64,000 nucleotides of DNA from Dyella amyloliquefaciens (lineage in GTDB: Bacteria; Pseudomonadota; Gammaproteobacteria; Xanthomonadales; Rhodanobacteraceae): NCBI RefSeq assembly GCF_004296575.1, contig NZ_SAYT01000002.1, forward strand, positions 549,313 through 613,312, in the 5' to 3' direction. Of the stretch, positions 1 through 8,757 are shown one piece after another. A program made the translations under genes and the position numbers. Within the stretch, counting starts at the first letter, position 1. Each line of letters opens with the position of its first letter. The notes below the pieces were generated by a model. It worked only from the letters and a program-made list of their open reading frames with translations. It was not told where the DNA came from and made no database searches.

Positions 1-1
1 C

Positions 2-448
2 CTGGACGAACGCATCCGCGGCCTGCGCAGCGGCAGTGACGATTACCTGACCAAGCCGTTCGCGCTCGACGAACTGATGGCGCGCATCGAAGCATTGGCT
101 CGCCGCGCCGGACAGCACAGCGACCTGGACCAGCTCAGCGTGGGTGACCTTACGCTTGAGCCCCGCACGCGCCGCGTATTCCGCGGTGGCCGGCCGATCC
201 TGCTGCAACCACGCGAATACCAGCTGCTGGAATACCTGATGCGCCACCAGGGCGAAGTGGTGACGCGCAAAATGCTGCTGACGGCCGTGTGGGGCTATCA
301 CTTCGATCCGGAGACCAACGTGATCGACGTGCAGATGAGCCGGTTGCGCAACAAGATCGACAAGGACGAGGTGGACCCGCTGATCCGCACCGTACGCGGC
401 GTGGGCTTCACCATCAACACGACGGAAGCCGGCGATGGCGATCGCTAG
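2..448 (+). CDS. OmpR/PhoB-family response regulator (partial, 5' end outside window)
   Basis: C-terminal 148 residues of a response regulator that activates or represses genes when phosphorylated by its partner kinase. The open frame runs in from the window edge. It begins inside the receiver domain, with the GSDDYLTKPF stretch holding the conserved receiver lysine. A winged-helix DNA-binding domain follows, with the typical EYQLLEYLMRH and VRGVGF motifs. The stop codon overlaps the next gene, a histidine kinase, by 14 bases, so the two are co-translated. An RND efflux operon follows on the same strand and is the obvious regulatory target (inferred). The phospho-acceptor Asp lies outside the window. 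The 5' end cannot be assigned. Confidence 0.93.
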   Translation: MDERIRGLRSGSDDYLTKPFALDELMARIEALARRAGQHSDLDQLSVGDLTLEPRTRRVFRGGRPILLQPREYQLLEYLMRHQGEVVTRKMLLTAVWGYHFDPETNVIDVQMSRLRNKIDKDEVDPLIRTVRGVGFTINTTEAGDGDR

Positions 449-1814
449 CTTCCGCCACTCGGTGGTGTTTCGCATGGCGGCCGGCTACGGCCTGTTGCTG
501 CTGCTTTCAGTCGCCGTGATCTCGGCCGTGTTCTACGTGGCTACGGCCGGCTTGTTGCGGCGGAACATCGACCAGCAGCTGGGCAGCGCCTCGCGCCATC
601 TCTCGCAGCTCGAAGAACAGAGCGGCATCGGCGCGCTCGCCCGCGAGATCGACAGCCTGCTCAACGACAACCAGGACAGCGACACCGAGATCTACCTGCT
701 GCTCGATCGCCAGGGTCACACGCTCGTAGGCAACCTCACCGGCTGGCCCAGCCGGGCCTTTGCCCACGACGGATTGCAGCAGCTCGACGTGGTACGCCTG
801 GGACGTCGCTCATCCAGCCGCCTGCAGACGCGAGTGCTCGCCGATGGCGCCGTGCTGGTGGTCGGTCGCGACATGGACGATGTTCGCGAACTGGAGCACA
901 TGATCCTTGTCGCGCTCGGGCTGGGCGGCATGCTTGCCCTGGTGTTGGCGGGCAGCGGCGCGGTGCTGTTCCGCTCCCAGCTGCAGCGACAGCTCAAGGC
1001 CATTCATCGCACCACCACCGACATTGCCGCGGGACAGCTCGACCGGCGTATTGCCGTGCTCAATTCGCGCGACGAGTTCGCCGTCATCGCCCACGACGTC
1101 AACGGCATGCTCGACGAAATCCAGCGCCTGATGGAAACCTCGCGCAATGTTTCCAACGCGATCGCGCATGACCTGCGCACGCCGCTGGGGCGCGTGCGCG
1201 GCGCGCTGGAGCATTCGCTGCGATCGCCCGAACGCCAGCAACAACTGCCGCAGGAAGCGCAGCGCGCCATCGACGAGATCGATGGCCTCATCACCGTGCT
1301 CGACAAGCTGCTGCAGATCGCCGAGGCCGAATCCGGCGTGCGCCGCCAGAGCTTCGAACCGGTCGTGCTGCGCAACCTGCTCGACGACATGATCGAGCTT
1401 TACCAGCCCGCGGCCGAATCGCTGTCGATCCAGCTGAACTGCCACATCGAAGGCGATCCCTGCGTCCTGGCCGACCGCCATCTGCTGGCCGGCGTGCTGG
1501 CCAACCTGCTGGACAATGCCTTCAAGTACGCCGGACAAGGCGCCCAGATCGCCGTAAGCGCCAGACAGGAAGCCGGTCGCGTGCACGTCTGCGTGCAGGA
1601 CGATGGTCCGGGCATCCCGGACGTGGCGCTGCCGCGCGTCACCGAACGCTTCTTCCGCACCGACACCAGCCGGCACCAGCGCGGCAACGGCCTGGGGCTC
1701 AGCATCGTGGCGGCCGTGGTCGAACTGCATCGCGGCCTTCTCACGCTGTCCAACGCCAGGCCCGGCCTGAAAGTCGATATCGACCTGCCCACGGCAAGTC
1801 TTACCAAACCGTAA
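435..1814 (+). CDS. Sensor histidine kinase of two-component system
   Basis: A 459-residue inner-membrane histidine kinase. It has a first membrane segment at about residues 10-38, a periplasmic sensor region to about 155, a second membrane segment at about 156-180, then HAMP, HisKA and HATPase_c domains. The phospho-acceptor His is H245 in IAHDLRTPL. The N box is NLLDNAFKY near 357-365, followed by DDGPGIPD and GNGLGLSIV. It overlaps the upstream response regulator by 14 bases, which makes it the cognate kinase. The periplasmic part has no motif I recognise, so the ligand (metal ion, drug or envelope stress) is unknown. The adjacent CusA/CzcA-type pump makes metal plausible but unproven. Confidence 0.93.
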   Translation: MAIASFRHSVVFRMAAGYGLLLLLSVAVISAVFYVATAGLLRRNIDQQLGSASRHLSQLEEQSGIGALAREIDSLLNDNQDSDTEIYLLLDRQGHTLVGNLTGWPSRAFAHDGLQQLDVVRLGRRSSSRLQTRVLADGAVLVVGRDMDDVRELEHMILVALGLGGMLALVLAGSGAVLFRSQLQRQLKAIHRTTTDIAAGQLDRRIAVLNSRDEFAVIAHDVNGMLDEIQRLMETSRNVSNAIAHDLRTPLGRVRGALEHSLRSPERQQQLPQEAQRAIDEIDGLITVLDKLLQIAEAESGVRRQSFEPVVLRNLLDDMIELYQPAAESLSIQLNCHIEGDPCVLADRHLLAGVLANLLDNAFKYAGQGAQIAVSARQEAGRVHVCVQDDGPGIPDVALPRVTERFFRTDTSRHQRGNGLGLSIVAAVVELHRGLLTLSNARPGLKVDIDLPTASLTKP

Positions 1815-1976
1815 CTGTCGCCAGGCATGCGGCACGACTAAGGTTCGCGTGACCCTTTTCGCACGCCGGCCTGATCCCACCCCGTGATGGCTGGCGTGCA
1901 CCCCACAGCACAGGCCAGGCCCGCGCCCGGCCCTTGGGTGCGCATGCGCATCCGGCTCGGCATAAGCGACAGAACC

Positions 1977-3152
1977 ATGAAGAACCATCACGGACGACTG
2001 GTGACAGTAGGTTGCCTACTGGCAGCACTCCTCCTGGTGCTCGCCGCGCGGCACGAACTGCCGGCCAAGGCGCATGCCTCGCCGCGGCCAGCGCCGACGG
2101 ATACGCAAACCGTCGCCGTCAATCCGCAACAGGCCAAGCAGGTCCGCGTGGCCGAAGTGACGCAACGCGAGTTCTATCCTACGGTCGATGCCGTCGGTTA
2201 TGTCGATTTCGACCAGGACCATCTTGCCCAGGTCAACTCACCTTATGCCGGACGCGTGCGCGAAGTGTTCGCCAGGGCCGGTGACAAGGTCGAGCGCGGA
2301 CAGGCGCTGTTCGCACTGGACAGTCCCGATCTTGCCCAGGCCGAAGCCACCCTGGTGAGCGCCGCCGCCGCACGCGCGCAGACCGGCGCCGCGCTCGAGC
2401 GGGCCAAGGGCATGGCGCAGGTGCAGGCCAATGCTCCCCGTGACCTGGAGCAGGCCGTCGCGGATCAGCAGACGGCCGAAGGCAACTACCAGGCGGCACG
2501 GCGCGCGCTGCGCATCTTCGACAAGAGCGACGCGGACATCGACCGGATCGCAGCGACGCGGCGCGTTGATGGCGAGCTGCGCATTGAGAGTCCCATCGCC
2601 GGCCGGGTGACGGCACGCAACGTGGCGCCAGGTGATCTGGTACAGCCGGGCAGTACGCCCTCGCCCTTCAGCGTGTCCGACGAGGACAGCCTGTGGCTGG
2701 TGGCCAACGTGGTCGATGCCGATGCAGCACAGATCCAGCTGGGCCAGTCCATGACGGCGAGCCTGCCGGCGCTGCCGGGCAAGCCGATCGACGCGCATGT
2801 CGACTATGTCGCCAGCAGTTCGGACCCGTCGACGCACCGCGTCATGCTGCGCGCCGTGCTGCACACGCCGCCTGCCGGATTGCGCCCGCAGATGCTGGCG
2901 AACTTCCGTATCCAGACTGCCGAGCCGAGCCACCACGACGCGCTGCCCGTCGATGCCGTCGTACGCGAAGGCACGGGTGCGATGGTGGTGTTCACCACGA
3001 CCGACGGCCTGCGCTTCACTCGCCATCCGGTGCAGGTCGGCGTGTTGCAGGACGGGTTCTATCCGGTGCTCGCCGGCCTGCCGCCGCATGAGCGCATCGC
3101 CACCGAGGGCGCGCTGTTCCTGAGCAACGCCCTGGCGCTGCAGTCGCAGTAA
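1977..3152 (+). CDS. RND efflux periplasmic adaptor subunit (CusB/CzcB-like, HlyD family)
   Basis: A 391-residue membrane-fusion protein that links the inner-membrane RND pump to the outer-membrane channel. An N-terminal membrane segment or signal lies at about residues 8-24. The lipoyl-like half motif NSPYAGRVREVFARAGDKV is near residue 78. An alpha-hairpin follows at about 115-195 (repeated Ala/Gln-rich heptads), then the second barrel-sandwich half (IESPIAGRVTARNV) and beta-barrel domains. I chose the ATG at 1977 because it starts directly before the hydrophobic segment; the frame stays open further upstream, but that part looks non-coding. It is first of three efflux genes (adaptor, pump, channel). 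There is no His- or Met-rich metal-binding extension. Confidence 0.9.
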   Translation: MKNHHGRLVTVGCLLAALLLVLAARHELPAKAHASPRPAPTDTQTVAVNPQQAKQVRVAEVTQREFYPTVDAVGYVDFDQDHLAQVNSPYAGRVREVFARAGDKVERGQALFALDSPDLAQAEATLVSAAAARAQTGAALERAKGMAQVQANAPRDLEQAVADQQTAEGNYQAARRALRIFDKSDADIDRIAATRRVDGELRIESPIAGRVTARNVAPGDLVQPGSTPSPFSVSDEDSLWLVANVVDADAAQIQLGQSMTASLPALPGKPIDAHVDYVASSSDPSTHRVMLRAVLHTPPAGLRPQMLANFRIQTAEPSHHDALPVDAVVREGTGAMVVFTTTDGLRFTRHPVQVGVLQDGFYPVLAGLPPHERIATEGALFLSNALALQSQ

Positions 3153-3189
3153 GCCCCCTTCCTCCACCTGCCGACGTCAGGGATCGATC

Positions 3190-6100
3190 GTGTTCAAAGG
3201 CCTCGTCGCGTTCGCGCTGACCCGCCGTGCCATCGTGATGATGGCGCTGGCTGCATTCATCATCGCGGGCCTTGTCGCCTACGCGAAGCTCAACATCGAG
3301 GCCTATCCGAACCCCGCGCCGGTGATCCTTGAAATCACCGCACAGGCGCCAGGCTTGTCCGCGGAAGAAATGGAGCGCAGCTATACGCGCCCCATGGAAG
3401 TGGGCCTGGCCACCACACCCGGTGTCGAGAGCATTCGCTCCACTTCGTTCTACGGCCTGTCGTTCGTGCGCGTCACCTTCAAGTACGGCACCGACTACTA
3501 CTTCGACTACACGCAGGCCGCGCTGGCCCTGCAGCAGAACGTCAGCCTGCCCAACAACGTGCAGCCGCAGATCCAGGCATCCAGCCTGGTGGGTGAGATC
3601 TTCCGCTATCAGCTGGTCGGGCCGCCCTCCATGAGCCTTACCGAGCTGCGCACGCTGCAGGACTGGGTAGTCACCCGGCGCCTGCTGTCGGTGTCGGGCG
3701 TGGCGCAGGTGGTGACCTGGGGCGGTACCACCAAGGAATACGAGGTGGATGCCGACCTCGCCAAGCTGCAGGGTTATGGCATCACCCTGCCCCAGCTGGT
3801 GAGCGCCATCGGCAATGCCAACAGCAACGTGGGCGGCCGCACCATCAATGTCGGCCAGCAGTCGGTGAACATCCGCGGCATCGGCCTGATCAAGAATGTC
3901 GACGACATCGGCAACACCGTGCTGAGTCAGAACAACGGCACGCCGGTGCTGGTGAAGGACGTAGCCAAGGTGAAGCTTGGCGCCGTGCCGCGACTTGGGC
4001 GCGCCGGACGCGACAATCAGGACGATGTAGTCACCGGCATCGTGGTCATGAACCGCACGCTGCAGACCAACGAAGTGGTGGCGCGGGTCCAGGACGAAGT
4101 AGGCAAGCTCAACAGCGACGGCACGCTGCCACCGGGCGTGAAGCTAGTGCCGTTCTACGACCGCTCCACGCTCGTGGCCGTCACCACGCACACCGTGCTG
4201 CACAACCTCATCTTCGGCTGTCTGTTGGTCTTCCTGATCCAGTGGGTCTTTCTCGGCGATCTGCGCAGCGCCATCATTGTCAGCGCGAACATCCCGGTGG
4301 CATTGTTCTTCAGCATCATCATCCTGGTGCTGATGGGCGACTCGGCGAACCTGCTCTCCCTGGGCGCGGTGGACTTCGGCATCATCGTCGATTCGGCGGT
4401 GATCCTCATCGAGAACATCTTCCGGAATTTCCAGAAAACCCAGGAAGAACGCCAGGAGCTGCTGCACGAGTCGGTGCAGAGCGACCTCGGCGCCTACATG
4501 CGCGGCGGCGCAGCACACGGCTGGACGGATCGCCTGCGCCTGCTCTTCATCAGCGCCATGCAGGTCGATCGTGCGGTGCTGTTCTCCTCGGCCATCACGG
4601 TGGCGGCATTCATACCGCTGTTCACCATGCAGGGCGTGGAAGGCCAGATCTTCAACCCCATGGCGCGTACCTACGCCTATGCGCTGTCCGGCGCGCTGAT
4701 CGCCACCTTCACCATTTCGCCCGTGCTGGCCTCGTTGCTGCTGCCCAAGCATGTCAAGGAGACCGAAACGGCCTTCGTGCGCGCGATCCGTCGCGTCTAT
4801 ACGCCGGTGTTGCGCTGGGCGCTGGCCCGTCGCCGCACCACGGTGGGCCTGGGCGTGGGCTTCCTGCTGTTGGCCGCACTGCTGCTGACCCGCGTGGGCA
4901 CCGAGTTCCTGCCGGCGCTGGAGGAAGGCAATCTGTGGATCCGCGCGTCGATGCCGCCCACCATCTCGCTGGAGGCTGGCGCGGACAAGGTAAACACGCT
5001 GCGCCACATCCTGCTCAAGCACCCGGAAGTGGTGACGGTGGTATCGCAGCATGGCCGGCCCGATGACGGCAGCGACGCTTCCGGCTTCTACAACGTCGAA
5101 CTGTTCGTGCCGCTGAAGCCACAGGACGACTGGCCCAGCGGGCACACCAAGGAGAAGCTTGTCGCCGAACTGCAGAGCGAGTTCGAGAACGCCCTGCCCG
5201 GTGTCGAGTTCAACTTCTCGCAGTACATCCAGGACAACATCGAGGAAGGCCTGTCCGGCGTGAAGGGTGCCAATTCGGTGAAGATCGTCGGTCCCGAACT
5301 TCCCGAGCTCGAACGTCTCGCCGACGAGGTGATGCACGAGATGCAGAAGGTGCGTGGCGTGCAGGACCTCGGCGTATTCCACGTCCTGGGCCAGCCCAAC
5401 CTCAACATCACCGTCGACCGTGCCAAGGCGGCGCGCTACGGCCTCAATACCGGCGACATCAATACCGTGGTGCAGGCCGCCGCGGGCGGTGCGTCCGCCA
5501 CGACCGTGCTGGAGGGCGAACGCCAGTTCGACCTGGTGGTGCGCCTTGCACCGCAGTACCGGCGCAGCATCGAAGACATCGGCAACATCCAGGTGGGCTA
5601 CAGCCTGCCGAACGGCGGCAACGGATACGTGCCGCTGCGGGACGTCGCCAGCATCACTCTGGATACCGGTGCGTCGTACATCTATCACGAGCGCAACGAA
5701 CGCTTCGTGCCGGTGAAATTCAGCGTGCGCGGGCGCGACCTGGGAAGCACCGTCGAAGAGGCGCAGCAACGCATCGCGCAGCATGTTGCCTTGCCGCCCG
5801 GTTATCACCTCACGTGGGCGGGCGAGTTCAACGACCTGCAGCAGGCCAAGCAACGCCTGGCGGTGGTGTTGCCGATCGCGGTCGGCCTGATCCTGGCGTT
5901 GCTGTTCGCGCTGTTCAATTCCTTGCGCGACAGCCTGCTCACGCTGGCCGCGATTCCGTTCTCCATCGGCGGCGGCATAGTCGCGCTCCACCTGTCGGGA
6001 CTGGATTTCAGCATCTCCGCGGCGATCGGCTTCGTCTCGCTGTTCGGTGTTTCGGTGATGAACGGCATCCTCGTCATCACCTACTTCAACCACCTGATAT

Positions 6101-6378
6101 TCGCGGGCCACACACCGCTGGATGCCATGATGCAGGCGGCCGAGCAACGCATGCGCCCCATGCTGATGACCGCCCTTTCCGCCTGCATCGGTCTGCTGCC
6201 CGCCGCACTTTCGCAGGGCATCGGCAGCCAGGTGCAACGCCCGCTGGCTACGGTGGTGGTGGGCGGCATGCTGATCGGTCCGGTGATGTTGCTGGTCGTC
6301 GCGCCCGCACTGCAGGTGCTGGTAGTGGAATGGTCGCAGAAGCGACGCCAGCGTCGCCTGGCGAGGAGCGCGCCATGA
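3190..6378 (+). CDS. RND efflux transporter permease, CusA/CzcA (HME) family
   Basis: A 1062-residue proton-driven inner-membrane pump with the normal 12-TM, two-porter-loop RND architecture. It starts with GTG. In TM4 it carries D395, D401 and E408 (DFGIIVDSAVILIEN). Their spacing matches the three acidic residues (D402, D408, E415) reported as essential in the CzcA heavy-metal exporter, and it differs from the adjacent DD pair of drug pumps. The N-terminus and C-terminal porter halves are complete. The gene follows the adaptor by 37 bases and overlaps the outer-membrane channel by ATGA. Substrate is not determinable by eye: I could not confirm a CusA-type methionine triad, so divalent cations or organic substrates both remain possible. 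Confidence 0.9.
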   Translation: MFKGLVAFALTRRAIVMMALAAFIIAGLVAYAKLNIEAYPNPAPVILEITAQAPGLSAEEMERSYTRPMEVGLATTPGVESIRSTSFYGLSFVRVTFKYGTDYYFDYTQAALALQQNVSLPNNVQPQIQASSLVGEIFRYQLVGPPSMSLTELRTLQDWVVTRRLLSVSGVAQVVTWGGTTKEYEVDADLAKLQGYGITLPQLVSAIGNANSNVGGRTINVGQQSVNIRGIGLIKNVDDIGNTVLSQNNGTPVLVKDVAKVKLGAVPRLGRAGRDNQDDVVTGIVVMNRTLQTNEVVARVQDEVGKLNSDGTLPPGVKLVPFYDRSTLVAVTTHTVLHNLIFGCLLVFLIQWVFLGDLRSAIIVSANIPVALFFSIIILVLMGDSANLLSLGAVDFGIIVDSAVILIENIFRNFQKTQEERQELLHESVQSDLGAYMRGGAAHGWTDRLRLLFISAMQVDRAVLFSSAITVAAFIPLFTMQGVEGQIFNPMARTYAYALSGALIATFTISPVLASLLLPKHVKETETAFVRAIRRVYTPVLRWALARRRTTVGLGVGFLLLAALLLTRVGTEFLPALEEGNLWIRASMPPTISLEAGADKVNTLRHILLKHPEVVTVVSQHGRPDDGSDASGFYNVELFVPLKPQDDWPSGHTKEKLVAELQSEFENALPGVEFNFSQYIQDNIEEGLSGVKGANSVKIVGPELPELERLADEVMHEMQKVRGVQDLGVFHVLGQPNLNITVDRAKAARYGLNTGDINTVVQAAAGGASATTVLEGERQFDLVVRLAPQYRRSIEDIGNIQVGYSLPNGGNGYVPLRDVASITLDTGASYIYHERNERFVPVKFSVRGRDLGSTVEEAQQRIAQHVALPPGYHLTWAGEFNDLQQAKQRLAVVLPIAVGLILALLFALFNSLRDSLLTLAAIPFSIGGGIVALHLSGLDFSISAAIGFVSLFGVSVMNGILVITYFNHLIFAGHTPLDAMMQAAEQRMRPMLMTALSACIGLLPAALSQGIGSQVQRPLATVVVGGMLIGPVMLLVVAPALQVLVVEWSQKRRQRRLARSAP

Positions 6379-7853
6379 TGCTTTCACTCAGGACGTGGCG
6401 TCACAGCGTGCTCGCAACGACGCTTGCGGTCTGCGCAGGTTGTGCGGTCGGCCCGGACTATCAGCGCCCGTCCACGCCCACGCCCGCCCGTTTCACCCGC
6501 GAAGCGCTCGGCGATACGGCCGGAAGCCAGAACGGCGGCACGCAGCAATGGACATCCAGCGAGGCGATCAGTCAGACGTGGTGGGAGGTATTCGGGTCCG
6601 AAGCGCTCAATGCCCGCGTGCAGCGCGCGCTTGCGCACAACCCGGACCTCGATGCCGCCATGGCGGCATTGCGCCAGGCCCAGGAGAACGTGGCGGCACA
6701 GCGGGCCACGTTCTTCCCCAGCGCCCAGCTGGGCTACGCGCCCTCGCGTCAGCGTGACGCCGTGGGCACGCTCTCGCCGACGCTGACGGCGGGCTCGACC
6801 TATTACACGTTGCATACCGCGCAGCTCAGCATCAGCTACGCACCTGACGTATTCGGACTCAACCGGCGCACCGTGGAGTCGTTGCAGGCGCAGGCCGACA
6901 ACCAGCGTTTTCAGCTGGAAGCCGCGCGCCTGAGCCTTGCGGCCAACGTGGTCAACACGGCCATCCAGGAGGCCTCGCTGCGTGCGCAGATCGATGCGAC
7001 CAACACGGTGATCGACGCCCAGACCCGCGCGCTGGCGATCCTGCACGACCAGGCCCGACTGGGTTATGCCTCCGCCCTCGACGTGGCCGCGCAGGAAAGT
7101 GCCCTTGCGCAGGCGCGCCAGGCGCTCCCCGGCCTGCAGAAGCAGCTGCAGCAGAACCGCGACCTGCTCGCCGTGCTATGCGGCGACACACCCGACCAGG
7201 CTGGTGCACTGGAGTTCGACCTGGAGCACCTGACGCTGCCGGTGGCGCTGCCACAAGCCGTACCCTCGCAACTGGTGACGCAACGCCCGGATGTACGCGC
7301 GGCCGAGGAAAGCGTGCATGACGCCAGTGCCCAGGTTGGCGTGGCGCTGGCCAATCGCCTGCCGCAGCTCACCTTGTCCGGCGCCTACGGCGGCAGCGCG
7401 ACATCGTTCACGCGCATGTTCACCGACGACAATATTTTCTGGGTGCTGGCTGGAAGCGTCACCCAGACGGTGTTCGATTTCGGTGCACTCAAGCACAAGC
7501 AGCGCGCTGCCGAGGCAGCGTTGCAGCAGTCGGCCGCGCAGTACCGTGGCGTGGTGCTTGGGGCATTCCAGAATGTAGCTGACACCTTGTATGCCATCGA
7601 CAGCGATGCGCGTGCGCTTGCTGCGGCGGACGATGCCGAAAAGGCCGCACAGCGCACGCTCACTCTCACGCAGAAGCAGCAGCAGCTGGGTTACGTCAAT
7701 TCGCTGGCATTGATCAATGCGCAGCAGGCGTATGAGCAGGCACGGATTTCGCGGGTGCAGGCGCAGGCGGCGCGACTCAGTGATACGGCGGCGTTGATTC
7801 AGGCGTTGGGGGGTGGGTGGCAGGACTCTTCTGGGACGAAGAAGTCGGGGTGA
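6375..7853 (+). CDS. Outer-membrane efflux channel, NodT/TolC family lipoprotein
   Basis: A 492-residue TolC-like channel that completes the tripartite pump. The leader ends in CAGC followed by AVGPDYQRP, the usual start of NodT-family channels. Cys23 is the likely lipidated residue, although the position three residues before it is Cys rather than the usual Leu. Two OEP repeats follow, with long coiled-coil Ala/Gln/Arg-rich helices and the RPDVRAAE motif in the middle. The C-terminus ends in LIQALGGGW, typical of this family. The start ATG overlaps the pump stop codon (ATGA), so the three efflux genes form one operon. The gene is followed by a 900-base repeat mosaic. Confidence 0.92.
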   Translation: MMLSLRTWRHSVLATTLAVCAGCAVGPDYQRPSTPTPARFTREALGDTAGSQNGGTQQWTSSEAISQTWWEVFGSEALNARVQRALAHNPDLDAAMAALRQAQENVAAQRATFFPSAQLGYAPSRQRDAVGTLSPTLTAGSTYYTLHTAQLSISYAPDVFGLNRRTVESLQAQADNQRFQLEAARLSLAANVVNTAIQEASLRAQIDATNTVIDAQTRALAILHDQARLGYASALDVAAQESALAQARQALPGLQKQLQQNRDLLAVLCGDTPDQAGALEFDLEHLTLPVALPQAVPSQLVTQRPDVRAAEESVHDASAQVGVALANRLPQLTLSGAYGGSATSFTRMFTDDNIFWVLAGSVTQTVFDFGALKHKQRAAEAALQQSAAQYRGVVLGAFQNVADTLYAIDSDARALAAADDAEKAAQRTLTLTQKQQQLGYVNSLALINAQQAYEQARISRVQAQAARLSDTAALIQALGGGWQDSSGTKKSG

Positions 7854-7900
7854 TCGCTTCAGGGCAATCCACCATGGGTTCTCCCTTGAGATAGCGCGAT

Positions 7901-8160
7901 CTGGCTCGCCTGCAGCGGGCTTCCGAGCCGCTGCCGCGGCCCGGGTCACTTTCTCTTGCATGCCCAAGTCCCACAGGGATTAGCTTCGCGTCAGAAAGTA
8001 ACCAAAGAGAAAGGCACCCCGCGTGGCGCTGGCCGGGCTGCGCCCAGCCAGTCCGTGAGGGGCGGCCGGGCTTTTCGACCGGGCTCCTGCCCGGACGAAA
8101 AGTGCCCGACGTCCTGTCGGGCACCCCTGCGGGGCCTGATCGTCCACCCCTCACCGCCAC
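7901..8160 (+). repeat. Mosaic intergenic repeat, copy 1 (forward)
   Basis: Copy 1 begins with GGCTCGCCTGC-GCGGGCTTCCGA. It continues with GGGTCACTTTCTCTTG, then AGAAAGTAACCAAAGAGAAA, followed by nested GC-rich hairpins (GTCGGGCAC/GTGCCCGAC type). The same blocks occur in the same order on the opposite strand at 8353-8591. Related GGTCACTTT/AAAGTAACC hairpins are common in intergenic DNA of xanthomonads and pseudomonads (recalled, not checked). The function is unknown; a role in transcript 3' ends is possible because it lies between convergent genes. Confidence 0.7.
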
Positions 8161-8230
8161 ACAGGGGACGGTCTAAGGCTCGTGCCGCTGCGCGGCACAT
8201 CGCGTTGTAGAGATGCGCGTCATCGTTCGT

Positions 8231-8305
8231 TGTGGGAGCGCACCCTGTGCGCGACCGCAGAGGTGATGCCCTACGCCGCGGTGGCGCACAGGGTGCGCTC
8301 CTACA
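8231..8305. repeat. REP-like inverted pair
   Basis: Unit 8231-8254 (TGGGAGCGCACCCTGTGCGC, +) faces unit 8281-8305 on the other strand across 26 bases. Each unit has an internal palindrome, GCGCAC-N3-GTGCGC, and the pair can form a larger hairpin. Five further inverted pairs of the same family lie at 12698-12763, 13056-13291, 17851-17970, 38856-38931 and 42530-42612. This arrangement resembles BIME-type REP pairs. Confidence 0.85.
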
Positions 8306-8352
8306 GAGAGGAGGGTCCCGCTCTTCGCTTTGACTCTTGATCTCCCCTCCCC

Positions 8353-8591
8353 TATGCCGCGGCGGGCGGGTGGAGGAAAGCCCGAAGGGTGGCCGGCAAG
8401 GACGCCGGCCAGTTTGTCGTCAGGGCAGGATGCCCTGTCGACAAACCCCGCAACCCGCCCGCGTACCTTCCGCGCGTCAGCCCGGAAGGCGCGAAATGGG
8501 GTGGCCTCTCTTTTGGTTACTTTTCTCTGGCCATACAGAGAAAAGTGACCCGGCCTCCGGCAGGAGGTCGGAAGCCCGCGGCAGGCGAGCC
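8353..8591 (-). repeat. Mosaic intergenic repeat, copy 2 (inverted)
   Basis: Read on the minus strand this copy has the same block order as 7901-8160. GGCTCGCCTGC and the GGGCTTCCGA block come first, then GGGTCACTTTTCTCTG, AGAGAAAAGTAACCAAAAGA, and a GC-rich hairpin series including TTTGTCGACAGGGCA / TGCCCTGACGACAAA. Loop segments and hairpin sequences differ from copy 1 while the arms are kept. The two copies flank the REP pair at 8231-8305 almost symmetrically. Confidence 0.7.
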
Positions 8592-8628
8592 CAGTCGCGA
8601 CGACGCCTGGAAGAGCAAAAGTCACTGG

Positions 8629-8648
8629 ATCCCTGCTTTTGCAGGGAT
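8629..8648. repeat. Perfect hairpin ATCCCTGC-TTTT-GCAGGGAT
   Basis: An 8-bp perfect stem with a TTTT loop, preceded by CACTGG and followed by GACGACG, lies about 110 bases downstream of the gltX stop codon. It has the form of the ATTCCC-N8-GGGAAT type repeats known from Neisseria (dRS3) and related intergenic repeats. Membership is inferred from form only. There is no T-tract, so it is not a clear terminator. Confidence 0.5.
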
Positions 8649-8757
8649 GACGACGTAGGAAGAGTTTTCGCCAGAACAACGCCTTTGCAGCGCTCAGGCA
8701 AAACGCAACCGACCCGCTTCCTCGAACCAGTGATGCAAGCGCCTCAACTTTTCCCGA

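Larger units (their letters stand above)
7854..8757. other. Gene-free interval of repeats between the RND operon and gltX
   Basis: This 904-base stretch holds no credible gene. The open frames in it are short, lack ribosome-binding sites and cross repeat arms. It contains two inverted copies of a ~240-260-base mosaic repeat, a REP-like inverted pair between them, and a small GGGAT hairpin near gltX; each is listed separately. The upstream (+) and downstream (-) genes converge here, so transcripts from both sides end in this region. None of the hairpins has a clear T-tract. Confidence 0.8.
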
